From Bacteroidales bacterium (GTDB lineage: Bacteria > Bacteroidota > Bacteroidia > Bacteroidales > VadinHA17): a stretch of DNA of 64,000 nt. Both the position numbers and the translations under genes were made by a program. The first letter of the stretch is position 1; every line of letters starts with the position of its first letter. Below, in pieces: positions 29,165 to 37,625 of this stretch. The notes beneath the pieces were generated by a model. It saw only the letters and a list, made by a program, of their open reading frames with translations. It was not told the origin of the DNA and ran no database searches. The DNA lies in the NCBI GenBank assembly GCA_017999895.1, contig JAGNKY010000004.1, forward strand, positions 171,569 to 235,568. Direction: 5' to 3'.

Positions 29165-29172
29165 TAATTTTG
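29165..29172 (+). promoter_or_regulatory. Putative -7 promoter element for the 29251/29961 gene pair
   Basis: TAATTTTG matches TAnnTTTG about 79 bp before the first ATG. A TTTG lies 25 bp upstream, longer than the usual 19-21 bp spacing, so a -33 is doubtful. Confidence 0.35.
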
Positions 29173-29250
29173 ATGATGTTTTTCTTACCGCTTCATTATT
29201 TCATTTATTATTTATATTTTAGATATTTATTATCTATTAAACTTTAAAAG

Positions 29251-29961
29251 ATGCAGGAAATAGAAAGGAAAAAAACTAATATCATAGAAACCCTGAAGAA
29301 CAAATCACTACTTAAACAGAAAGTCTATGATAATACATTCCATACTCTCGAACAAATAAAAGAAATGCTAAAAGAAATTTGTAAAGAGCTGAATCATAGT
29401 ATTTCAGGCATCAATCAGAGAATAAAGCTCGAATTTACCGACAGGGGAATGTTTGATGTTCAATTACGTGCAGCAGGCGATATACTGCTATTTAGCATGC
29501 ATTCGAATATTTTTCTTTTCGATCGCGACCATCCAATATGGAAAACGCCTTATGTTCTACAAAACAAACTTAACGCTTATGTCGGCATAATCAATATTTA
29601 TAATTATCTGGCCGATAGCTTTAAATATTCACGTCTCGACGATATAGGCTATCTAATTGCACGAATTTTCATTAATCATGAAAATAAGTTTTTTGTGGAG
29701 GGAAAGAGACAAATGAAAAATTCTTACTCCAATTACGGTAATGAAGAAATCGGGAAAGAATCACTACTGAATATCATTCTTACTGCAACTCAGTATGCAC
29801 TTGATTTCGACCTGCTTGTCCCTCCATACGATACGGTAAAAATTGCAACTGTAGGCCAGGCTGAAACCAAAATACAACATTCAAAGCTTATTACCGGTAA
29901 AAGGGTTGGCTTTCAGTTTAATTCCGACGATGTGCTTTTTGTGAATTCCATAAAAACCTGA
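29251..29961 (+). CDS. Conserved-looking cytosolic protein of unknown function
   Basis: I do not recognise this 236-residue protein. It has no signal peptide or membrane segment, a Lys/Glu-rich helical N-terminus (residues 1-50) and a mixed alpha/beta body with aromatic clusters (LLFSMHSNIFLFDRDHPIW, YNYLADSFKYSRLDDIGYLIARIFI). Its TGA shares a base with the ATG of the POTRA-barrel gene (TGATG), so the two are translationally coupled. That links it to outer-membrane assembly only by position. Confidence 0.7.
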   Translation: MQEIERKKTNIIETLKNKSLLKQKVYDNTFHTLEQIKEMLKEICKELNHSISGINQRIKLEFTDRGMFDVQLRAAGDILLFSMHSNIFLFDRDHPIWKTPYVLQNKLNAYVGIINIYNYLADSFKYSRLDDIGYLIARIFINHENKFFVEGKRQMKNSYSNYGNEEIGKESLLNIILTATQYALDFDLLVPPYDTVKIATVGQAETKIQHSKLITGKRVGFQFNSDDVLFVNSIKT

Positions 29962-31907
29962 TGTCTCTTGCAAAAATCAGTTATAGAATACAACTGCAGT
30001 CATTCTTTATTTTAATTACTGCTTTTCCCCTTGCTTCTTCAAGTGTCATCGCACAAAGTGAGAATCAAAAAGATACTGTAATAAAAGTGGCGGGCGGTTC
30101 ATTATTGAAGATAGATGAAACAAAACTCTTCATAAAGAATGATACAGTTATTAAACTTCCCTCGACAGCTATAAATGCATTAAGCACACACAACGAAAAA
30201 ACAATTGCTTTCTATTCATCGCTGAAATCAAAAGCCGAGAAGAGTAAGATTACTAAAGCTCTATATGACTTAGTAATAGTAGCGCCCGACACTTCCGAAA
30301 CAAAAATAATAAACCGAAAAAGTGATGAAAACTTCCTTGATTATTCAGGACTGAAAATAAGAAATATAAATATCAAACAAATTGATGTTTTCGGAGGAAA
30401 TATATATAATCCTGCAGCGTTTGAACCTAATCGTCTCGAAAAATTCCTTAACAGCACTCATTTCAATACAAGAGAACAAATATTGAGAAAATATCTGTTA
30501 TTCAATGAAGGAGACACTATTTCGCCATTATCTTTAACCGATAATGAACGTATTATCCGTCAATTACCTTTCATTGATGATGCGCGTATTATTGTGGTTC
30601 CTGTCTCTGAAAGCGATGCGGATATACTTGTTGTAACAAAAGATGTTTATTCCCTCGGTGGTGATTTTTCGTACCACGGCATTAACAAAGGCTCTGTTTG
30701 GGTTTACGATAAAAATATTTTCGGGATGGGTCATGAATTTGAAATTGAAATCCCTTACTCGTCAACTTCAAAAGATTCGCCTGGTATTGGCTTGAATTAT
30801 AATATAAATAATATAAGAAAATCCTTCATAAATTTGAATCTAAATTACTATAATGGTCTTGGCAAAAAAAGTTTTGGTTTCTCTCTGCATCGTCCTCTCC
30901 TGAGTTCCGAAACAAAATATGCCTACGGTATTACAATTAACAATACTTCCACAACCGAAGATCTTGATACTATGCCTGTCCCGGAACCTCTTAAATATAA
31001 CTTTCAGGATTACTGGCTTCAGCGCTCTTTTATGATTGACCGCCGGTCGGTTTCAAGAATTATTGCAGGATTAAGATATATTAATAATAATGTTTACAGA
31101 AAACCTGAAATTTTACCTGACTCATATTATGAACTTCAGAAATACAGACTTTACCTTGGCTCTCTATCCTTCTCTATGCAGAAGTTTTATAAAACAAACC
31201 TGCTTTACAGTTACGGACGCACTGAAGACATTCCTTACGGAGCCTTATTAAATATTACTTCAGGTATCGAACAAAACGAATTCAAGAAAAGAGTATACCT
31301 GGGAACCGATGCTTCATTTGGTTTTTCTTCCTCGGATCTTGGGTATTTTCATATTTCAGGAGGAGTCGGCACTTTTTTAAACTCGGGCAAAACCGAACAG
31401 GGAGTTTTGACAACCGATATAAAATACTTTTCAAATCTTATAACGTCTGGCCGGTTTAAAATAAGAAATTTTATCACTATAAGCTATATAAAAGGCTTCG
31501 ACAGATACCATGATGAATATATTAAACCCCTTAAAGAAAATGCCTTTTCCTCATTTTCAAACGATTCACTTAAAGGACTGGAAAGATTCAAGCTAAGTAT
31601 CGAAACTGTCCTGTTTCATCCACTCAATTTTTATGGCTTTAGATTTGCATTTTTTGGCTTTGCCGAAGCAGTTAATATATCCGGGATAGATACGTTTGCA
31701 GGAACAAATGCTTTTCTTAGCAGTATTGGAGTAGGCTTAAGGATACGTAATGATAACCTGGTTTTCAAAACATTCCAGTTAAGATTAGGATATTACCCTT
31801 CACTCCCAAATTATTCCGAAGCAGATAACCTAATAATTTCAGGTGAACAGTTGCTAAGGCCCCGAACATTCGATCCTTCTCCTCCGTATATTGCCAGATT
31901 CAGATAA
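29961..31907 (+). CDS. POTRA-domain outer-membrane beta-barrel protein (BamA/TamA-like)
   Basis: A 648-residue exported protein. Residues 1-32 form a signal peptide. A single POTRA-like segment is visible at about residues 135-215 (IDVFGGNIYN, LLFNEGDTIS, LRQLPFIDDARI-type pattern, DILVVTKDVYSLGG). The rest is a chain of amphipathic beta strands up to a C-terminal barrel end. Proteins with this arrangement insert into the outer membrane and may assist assembly or secretion; the substrate is not known. It overlaps the upstream 236-residue gene and lies 48 bp before tilS. Confidence 0.75.
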   Translation: MSLAKISYRIQLQSFFILITAFPLASSSVIAQSENQKDTVIKVAGGSLLKIDETKLFIKNDTVIKLPSTAINALSTHNEKTIAFYSSLKSKAEKSKITKALYDLVIVAPDTSETKIINRKSDENFLDYSGLKIRNINIKQIDVFGGNIYNPAAFEPNRLEKFLNSTHFNTREQILRKYLLFNEGDTISPLSLTDNERIIRQLPFIDDARIIVVPVSESDADILVVTKDVYSLGGDFSYHGINKGSVWVYDKNIFGMGHEFEIEIPYSSTSKDSPGIGLNYNINNIRKSFINLNLNYYNGLGKKSFGFSLHRPLLSSETKYAYGITINNTSTTEDLDTMPVPEPLKYNFQDYWLQRSFMIDRRSVSRIIAGLRYINNNVYRKPEILPDSYYELQKYRLYLGSLSFSMQKFYKTNLLYSYGRTEDIPYGALLNITSGIEQNEFKKRVYLGTDASFGFSSSDLGYFHISGGVGTFLNSGKTEQGVLTTDIKYFSNLITSGRFKIRNFITISYIKGFDRYHDEYIKPLKENAFSSFSNDSLKGLERFKLSIETVLFHPLNFYGFRFAFFGFAEAVNISGIDTFAGTNAFLSSIGVGLRIRNDNLVFKTFQLRLGYYPSLPNYSEADNLIISGEQLLRPRTFDPSPPYIARFR

Positions 31908-31955
31908 CAATAAAATTTATATTTTCGATGTTTTGAAAAGTTCCGTTTCCGGCTT

Positions 31956-33293
31956 ATGTTAAATGAATTTCTGAAATATATCGAATCAAATAATCTTGCC
32001 TCCTCAAATGAAAAAATTCTACTGGCTGTAAGTGGTGGAATTGACTCGATGGTAATGGCAGAATTGTTCAGACATTCGCCGTATATTACAGGAATTGCAC
32101 ACTGTAACTTTAAACTCAGAGGGGTCGATTCAGATGCCGACGAATTACATGTAAAAGAATACGCCTCAAAGATGGGAATTCCTCTTTTTGTAAAGAGCTT
32201 CGACACTGAAAATTATGCCAGACAAAAGGGAATTTCAATCCAGATGGCTGCAAGACAACTTAGATATGACTGGTTCGAAGAAATCAGAATAAAAAATAGA
32301 TATGATCTTATAGCTGTTGCACATAATATGGACGACAGAACAGAAACATTCCTGATAAATCTGACTCGTGGAACAGGTATATCAGGCCTGGTATCTATGA
32401 GACCTCGCAAAGGCCATATTATACGTCCACTTCTTTTCGCTTCAAGAAATTCCATCGAAAATTATGCTATCTCTAACCATATAACCTGGCGCGAGGATAA
32501 ATCTAATGACGAAACAAAATATATAAGAAACAAATTCAGACACAATATAATACCTCTTTTTAAAGAGATAAATCCCGACTTCGACAAAACAATTATCGAG
32601 ACTGCAGAAAGATTTTCAGAACTCGAAGAAATCCTCCGATCATTCATTGCGGCAATTAAAGAAAAAACTTGCAGGCAGAAAGGCGACTTAATAAGTTTTG
32701 ATTCAGAGAAATTACAATCCTGCCGACCTTTGAAGACAACTCTTTTCGAGCTTTTCAGACCTTACGGCTTAACAACCGGTCAGTTAAATGACCTTATTGA
32801 ACTGCTCAAAGGGCGCACCGGAGCAAAAATCCTCACCAGAACACACATGATAATTAGAAACAGAAATGAATTGATTGTAACAACGCTTCCGATTCCCGAG
32901 CCGGAAGAATATGTAACTGAAAATATCGAAGAGCTGAGGATGCTTCCTTTTATCGAGAGAGCCGAAATAATTGAGAAAGGACCTGATTTCGTAATCGATA
33001 CTTCTCCTCTTATTCTCTCGTTCGATGCAGAAAAAATATCCTTCCCGATGAAAATAAGAAGGTGGAAAGCAGGAGACAGGTTTCAACCTCTGGGAATGAA
33101 TGAATTTAAAAAGCTAAGCGATTTTTTCACCGATCGGAAATATTCAATTCGTGATAAAGAAAGAGCTTATATTCTTGAATCAGGTGGCGACATTGCAGCC
33201 ATCCTTGGGGAAAGAATTGACAACAGGTTCAGAATAACTACTGGCACTCGCAAAGTTCTTCTGGTTGTTATAAAACCATTGTTTAAATATTAA
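31956..33293 (+). CDS. tilS: tRNA(Ile)-lysidine synthetase
   Basis: A 445-residue PP-loop enzyme that converts cytidine 34 of the CAU-anticodon tRNA-Ile to lysidine, so the tRNA reads AUA. The ATP loop is AVSGGIDSMV (about residue 25). The CNFKLRG stretch, AHNMDDRTETFL and the NKFRHNIIPLF motif are all present, and the C-terminal substrate-binding domain (RWKAGDRFQPLGM) is intact. Length is normal. Its stop codon overlaps the aroC stop on the other strand. Confidence 0.96.
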   Translation: MLNEFLKYIESNNLASSNEKILLAVSGGIDSMVMAELFRHSPYITGIAHCNFKLRGVDSDADELHVKEYASKMGIPLFVKSFDTENYARQKGISIQMAARQLRYDWFEEIRIKNRYDLIAVAHNMDDRTETFLINLTRGTGISGLVSMRPRKGHIIRPLLFASRNSIENYAISNHITWREDKSNDETKYIRNKFRHNIIPLFKEINPDFDKTIIETAERFSELEEILRSFIAAIKEKTCRQKGDLISFDSEKLQSCRPLKTTLFELFRPYGLTTGQLNDLIELLKGRTGAKILTRTHMIIRNRNELIVTTLPIPEPEEYVTENIEELRMLPFIERAEIIEKGPDFVIDTSPLILSFDAEKISFPMKIRRWKAGDRFQPLGMNEFKKLSDFFTDRKYSIRDKERAYILESGGDIAAILGERIDNRFRITTGTRKVLLVVIKPLFKY

Positions 33294-34285
33294 CTTTCTC
33301 TCGCGCCTGCAATGCCTCTGTCGATAATCAAAAGGTCGGTAAGTGCAATTGCTGTTGCAGCTTCCACAATTACAGGCACTCTTAGTGCAATACAGGTATC
33401 GTGTCGGCCTTCCACCTTTAGTTTTACATGCTTTTTAGAAGCAAAATCAAATGTTGTTTGCTCGAGGCCAATTGAGGAAGTCGGTTTCACTGCGACTCTG
33501 AAGACTATTTCATTGCCATTGGTTATTCCGCCGTTTATCCCTCCTGCATTATTTGTGAGTGTAGTGCCTTTTTCATCAATAAACGGATCGTTATGTTCCG
33601 AGCCTTTCATGGAAGCCGCCTTAAAACCGGCTCCGAATTCTATTCCTTTGACAGCAGGAATAGAAAATACTATCTGGCTTATTGCAGATTCGACGGAATA
33701 AAAAAACGGCTCGCCGATTGCGGCAGGAGGATTTTTCACTCTGCATTCGATTAAACCTCCGATGCTGTCGGCCTTATTCATTGCCTCTTCAATTGCCTTA
33801 TCAATGTTGCGGCTACCGCCGGCTTCGACAAGTCTGGCGCTTATTATCGAATTGTTCAGTATCTTCTTCCCTATTACTCCTGCAACTACAAGGCCCCATG
33901 TAATACGACCGGAAAAATGGCCGCCCCCACGTGGATCAGAATATCCTGAATATTTAATTTTCGAAGTATAATCTGCATGACCTGGCCGTGGAACGGCTAT
34001 AAATTTTTCATAAGATCCCGAATCAGTGTCCTTGTTCTGTGATATAATGGTTATTGGAGAACCTGCTGTGAAGCCTTTATAAACTCCGCTAACGATTTCA
34101 GGCATATCTTCTTCTTTCCTGGAAGTTGTACCGGGCTTCCCGCTCTTTCTCCTTTCAAGATCATTCAAAAAATCCTCTGCAACAATTGGAATTCCCGCAG
34201 GGCAACCATCTATTATCACTCCTATAGCTTTCCCATGCGACTCTCCAAAAACCGATACTCTGAATATTTTTCCAAAAGTATTCAT
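33290..34285 (-). CDS. aroC: Chorismate synthase, form with GGGHFSGR motif
   Basis: A 331-residue enzyme that removes phosphate from EPSP to give chorismate, using reduced flavin. Motifs are FGESHGKAIG near the start with the first catalytic histidine, RPGHAD with the second, GGGHFSGR, and IGLEQTTFDF near the end. The RPGHAD/GGGHFSGR pair resembles Clostridia-type enzymes more than the RPSHAD/GGGRSSAR pair I associate with Bacteroides. It is shorter than the usual 355-360 residues. It is the last gene of aroB-aroA-aroC and its stop overlaps that of tilS. Confidence 0.94.
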   Translation of the reverse strand: MNTFGKIFRVSVFGESHGKAIGVIIDGCPAGIPIVAEDFLNDLERRKSGKPGTTSRKEEDMPEIVSGVYKGFTAGSPITIISQNKDTDSGSYEKFIAVPRPGHADYTSKIKYSGYSDPRGGGHFSGRITWGLVVAGVIGKKILNNSIISARLVEAGGSRNIDKAIEEAMNKADSIGGLIECRVKNPPAAIGEPFFYSVESAISQIVFSIPAVKGIEFGAGFKAASMKGSEHNDPFIDEKGTTLTNNAGGINGGITNGNEIVFRVAVKPTSSIGLEQTTFDFASKKHVKLKVEGRHDTCIALRVPVIVEAATAIALTDLLIIDRGIAGARES

Positions 34286-34292
34286 ATTAAAT

Positions 34293-35552
34293 TCATTTAA
34301 TCAAAGTAACATTTCCTCCTACAGACTTGAAATCTTCTATGAATCCGGGATAAGACTTTTTTATGCACTCAATCCCGTCAATTATCACTGGGTTAACCGA
34401 CAATAGTGAAGCGGCAGCCAAAGCCATAGCAATACGATGGTCGTTGTAGGACTTTGCTTCTCCGCCTGAAAGCGATTCCATCCCTTCCACTTCGATCATG
34501 TCGCCCCGGCACGTAACTTTTGCGCCGATTGAATTCAAAGCATTACTGATAGTGTAGGCTCTGTTGCTCTCCTTTGCCAGAAGCCGGCCTGCACCGCGAA
34601 TCACAGACGTTCCTCTACAGGCTGAGGCAAGCACTGCCAGAGGTGGTGCAATATCAGGGCAGTTTGTAATATCAAACTCAAAATTCCTCAAGTCCGATTT
34701 GCTTACTGTTACTTTTCCATATTTTGTTTCAACACTGGCTCCGGCGAGAAGTAAAGCATCAATAATAGCTCTGTCGGCCTGAACCGATTCCATATCGAGC
34801 CCTTCAACCTCAACCGTTCCTCCGATTGCTCCCATTACCAGGAAAAATGATGCGCCGCTCCAGTCGCCCTCCACCATAAAAGTACCGGGAATATATTTCT
34901 GTCTCCCTCTGATGGAAAAAATAGTATAATTATCGTTTATTATCTCGATGCCGAACTGTGACAATATTTTCAATGTCATATCTATATAAGGCTTGCTTAC
35001 AAGATTACTGACAATCAGACGGCTATCTTTTCCGGCAACCGGTAAAGCCATTAGTAATCCAGTGATAAACTGGGAACTGACCGAGCCATCGGCAGTTACC
35101 TCTCCACCTGAAAGAGGACCTTTAACTGTAACAGGTAGAAATCCGCCTTTAGAATCGATCTTTACGCCAAGCTGTGCAAGTGGCTTTTCAGCCATTTCAA
35201 AAGGACGATTGAGCAAAGAACCCCGCCCTGTTATGGTTATCTCTTCATTATGAAGTGCAGCAATGGGAATAAACATACGTGCCGAAAGGCCTGATTCGCC
35301 ACAGTTTATTTCATTTTTTACAGGATCGAATCCACCCTTTATTATTATCCCTGCTTCTTCCGACGATATTTCCGCCCCCAGAGCTTCAGCCACCGACAGA
35401 GCTGCAAGAGAATCGTCGCACATAGAGTTGATCTTAAGCAAGGAAATACCGTCGGCAAGAAGGGCGCCGGCTATATATCGCTGTGCCGCACTCTTCGATG
35501 AAGGTGCTTTTATCTTCCCTTTTACTTCATGTATGGAAGTAACAACTTTCAA
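34293..35552 (-). CDS. aroA: 3-phosphoshikimate 1-carboxyvinyltransferase (EPSP synthase)
   Basis: A 419-residue enzyme that transfers enolpyruvate from PEP to shikimate 3-phosphate. The PEP-binding N-terminus reads KAPSSKSAAQRYI; NCGESGLSARMFIP, the VSSQFITGLLMALP stretch, EGDWSGASFFL and the late KESNRAYTISNALNSIGA and NDHRIAMALA motifs complete the family set. It overlaps aroB by four bases and is separated from aroC by seven, so the three are one operon. The overall pattern is normal. Confidence 0.96.
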   Translation of the reverse strand: MKVVTSIHEVKGKIKAPSSKSAAQRYIAGALLADGISLLKINSMCDDSLAALSVAEALGAEISSEEAGIIIKGGFDPVKNEINCGESGLSARMFIPIAALHNEEITITGRGSLLNRPFEMAEKPLAQLGVKIDSKGGFLPVTVKGPLSGGEVTADGSVSSQFITGLLMALPVAGKDSRLIVSNLVSKPYIDMTLKILSQFGIEIINDNYTIFSIRGRQKYIPGTFMVEGDWSGASFFLVMGAIGGTVEVEGLDMESVQADRAIIDALLLAGASVETKYGKVTVSKSDLRNFEFDITNCPDIAPPLAVLASACRGTSVIRGAGRLLAKESNRAYTISNALNSIGAKVTCRGDMIEVEGMESLSGGEAKSYNDHRIAMALAAASLLSVNPVIIDGIECIKKSYPGFIEDFKSVGGNVTLIK

Positions 35553-36589
35553 GATTTCCCGTATAATAAATTATATAGAATCATTATCTCCTGCAAGCTC
35601 ATCTTTCTTATAACAGCTTTCCCCGTCGATTCAAGCAGGACAAAATTGATATTGTTCCCCTGTTTCTTTTTGTCCTTCATAATCATTTCCTCGAAAACAG
35701 ACTGAGGGATATTATATTCCTTAAGCAGACCAAAACGCTGAAGAAGATTTCTTATCCTCTCTCTTTCGGCAGGATTTAACATACCTTTCTGAACCGATAT
35801 ATCCGCCGATATAACCATACCTGATGCAACGGCATAACCATGTTTCAATCCAGCAACGGTTTCAATAACATGCCCGAATGTATGTCCGAAATTCAAAATC
35901 ATCCTTTTCCCTGAAGTTTCCTTCTCATCTTCCATGACAACCGCAGATTTAAGCTTCAGCGACCTCGAAATAAGATATTCGAGCAGAGCCGTATCGCGAT
36001 TCATTATGTTTTCAACATTCTGCTCTATATCTGTAAAAAGAGTCCTGTCCATAATCAACCCCATCTTGATTAGCTCGGAAAGACCAGATATATACTCCTC
36101 TGCAGGCAATGTTTTTAACATTTCGGGGTCGCAGATAACAAATTCAGGCTGGCGAAAACAGCCAAGAATGTTCTTGGCCCCTCCAATGTTTACGGCATTT
36201 TTCCCTCCAACACTTGCATCAACCTGAGAAAGAAGTGAAGTTGAAACAAATCCGAATTTAATCCCGCGCATATAAACCGATGCAAGAAATCCTGTAATAT
36301 CACATACTACACCTCCTCCTATTCCGAGAATAAATCCGCTTCTATCAATGCCTGTATTAAGTAATTTCACTGCAAGGTTGGCAATGGTTTCTATCTTTTT
36401 ACTCTCCTCTCCGGGTTTTATTGAAAAAATTGGAAATGAAGGAAATCCCTCCCCATATATACGGTAAAGATTATCATCGGTTATAATAACAGTATCAGTC
36501 GAAGGAAGAAAACTTTTTACTTCATTCCATTTCATTCCGACATATATCTCGGAATTATGATCATTCAGATTGATAGTTATCTTATTCAA
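35549..36589 (-). CDS. aroB: 3-dehydroquinate synthase
   Basis: A 346-residue NAD- and metal-dependent enzyme that makes 3-dehydroquinate, the second step of the shikimate pathway. The NAD-binding GIGGGVVCDITGF, the FVSTSLLSQVDASVGGKNAVN stretch, the metal-site glutamate in SELIKMGLI and the two histidines in NFGHTFGHVIE are all present. It is the first gene of the aroBAC unit. The first pathway enzyme (DAHP synthase) is not in the window. Confidence 0.96.
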   Translation of the reverse strand: MNKITINLNDHNSEIYVGMKWNEVKSFLPSTDTVIITDDNLYRIYGEGFPSFPIFSIKPGEESKKIETIANLAVKLLNTGIDRSGFILGIGGGVVCDITGFLASVYMRGIKFGFVSTSLLSQVDASVGGKNAVNIGGAKNILGCFRQPEFVICDPEMLKTLPAEEYISGLSELIKMGLIMDRTLFTDIEQNVENIMNRDTALLEYLISRSLKLKSAVVMEDEKETSGKRMILNFGHTFGHVIETVAGLKHGYAVASGMVISADISVQKGMLNPAERERIRNLLQRFGLLKEYNIPQSVFEEMIMKDKKKQGNNINFVLLESTGKAVIRKMSLQEIMILYNLLYGKS

Positions 36590-36657
36590 TGTTTCTAATG
36601 ATTTTGTGTTAAAGATAAAAATTCCTTAACCTGTAACGGAAAAAATCAAATATTTTT

Positions 36658-36665
36658 CAAAAATA
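36658..36665 (-). promoter_or_regulatory. Putative -7 promoter element for aroBAC
   Basis: Minus-strand TATTTTTG, a TAnnTTTG match 68 bp before the aroB ATG. No -33 is recognised. Confidence 0.35.
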
Positions 36666-36711
36666 CAAATGAAATTTCTTTACTTTAAAGTTTATTCCTA
36701 TAAGTTAAGAA

Positions 36712-37353
36712 ATGCTTTTAAAAGAAAGGTACAAAACGGTAATGGATTATTTTCAGGATAAAATGCCCATGCCAGGTACTGAGCTTGAATACGGCAATCC
36801 TTTTCAGCTTCTTGTGGCCGTTATACTATCGGCACAGTGCACCGATAAAAGAGTAAACATGATCACACCTGCCCTACTTGAAGCATTTCCTGATGCTGAA
36901 ACGATGGCTTCAGCCGATGTTGATGAAATATATCAGTTTATAAAATCCTGCTCTTACCCAAATAGTAAAGCAAAGCATCTGGTGGCTATGTCGAAAATGC
37001 TCATGGATAAATTCGGTGGCGTAGTACCCGATGATCCTGAACTGTTAATGCAACTTCCCGGAGTTGGAAGAAAAACTGCAAATGTGGTTGCATCGGTCCT
37101 ATACAAAAAACCGGTTATAGCAGTTGATACCCACGTATTCAGGGTATCTACAAGGTTAGGACTGTGCGTAGGAGTAAAAACACCTCTCGATGTGGAAAGA
37201 CAACTTACAAAAAATATTGCTCCTGAAATGAGATATAATTTCCATCACTGGCTGATACTGCACGGCAGATATACATGTACGGCAAGGAAACCACTTTGCG
37301 ACAAATGCGGACTCACTTCTGCCTGCAGATATTTCAACAGAAAACATCCATGA
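36712..37353 (+). CDS. nth: Endonuclease III
   Basis: A 213-residue DNA glycosylase/AP lyase that removes oxidised pyrimidines. The helix-hairpin-helix LPGVGRKTANVV carries the catalytic lysine, VDTHVFRV carries the catalytic aspartate, and the C-terminus has the 4Fe-4S cysteines in C-x6-C-x2-C-x5-C spacing (CTARKPLCDKCGLTSAC). Length is normal. It stands between the divergent aroB and a 272-bp spacer. Confidence 0.96.
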   Translation: MLLKERYKTVMDYFQDKMPMPGTELEYGNPFQLLVAVILSAQCTDKRVNMITPALLEAFPDAETMASADVDEIYQFIKSCSYPNSKAKHLVAMSKMLMDKFGGVVPDDPELLMQLPGVGRKTANVVASVLYKKPVIAVDTHVFRVSTRLGLCVGVKTPLDVERQLTKNIAPEMRYNFHHWLILHGRYTCTARKPLCDKCGLTSACRYFNRKHP

Positions 37354-37625
37354 TTGAAAGCACAAAAAAAGAATGAAAATAATTTTGAATGTCCGTGCTG
37401 TTGCGCTCCTATTTTTCCGCCAGTTGTTTGAGAGAGGGGTCGGGAGCGAGTTCATTAGACTAAAGGAATAATATCCAATTTTATCAAATTTGCCAAATGG
37501 CACAAATATATGGGGGGATTCAGGGGGCAAATTAAAGAAGAAAATATTTTATTATTCACTAATTATTACATTTACTAATAATTATGATTATTTTTGAATT
37601 TGGATAAAAGGGCAGATAAGTTGAA
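37354..37625 (+). other. Spacer between nth and the hybrid kinase, no gene seen
   Basis: This 272-bp region has no credible reading frame. It holds a TATTTTTG promoter-like site near its end and an AT-rich stretch. I see no RNA gene or strong terminator. Confidence 0.5.
37589..37596 (+). promoter_or_regulatory. Putative -7 promoter element for the hybrid kinase gene
   Basis: TATTTTTG matches TAnnTTTG 29 bp before the GTG start at 37626. No TTTG is found at the -33 distance. Confidence 0.4.

Noticed and set aside
29136..29172. TTTG and TAATTTTG as a full promoter for the 29251 gene
   Set aside because: The 25-bp spacer is outside the usual range, so only the -7 is listed.
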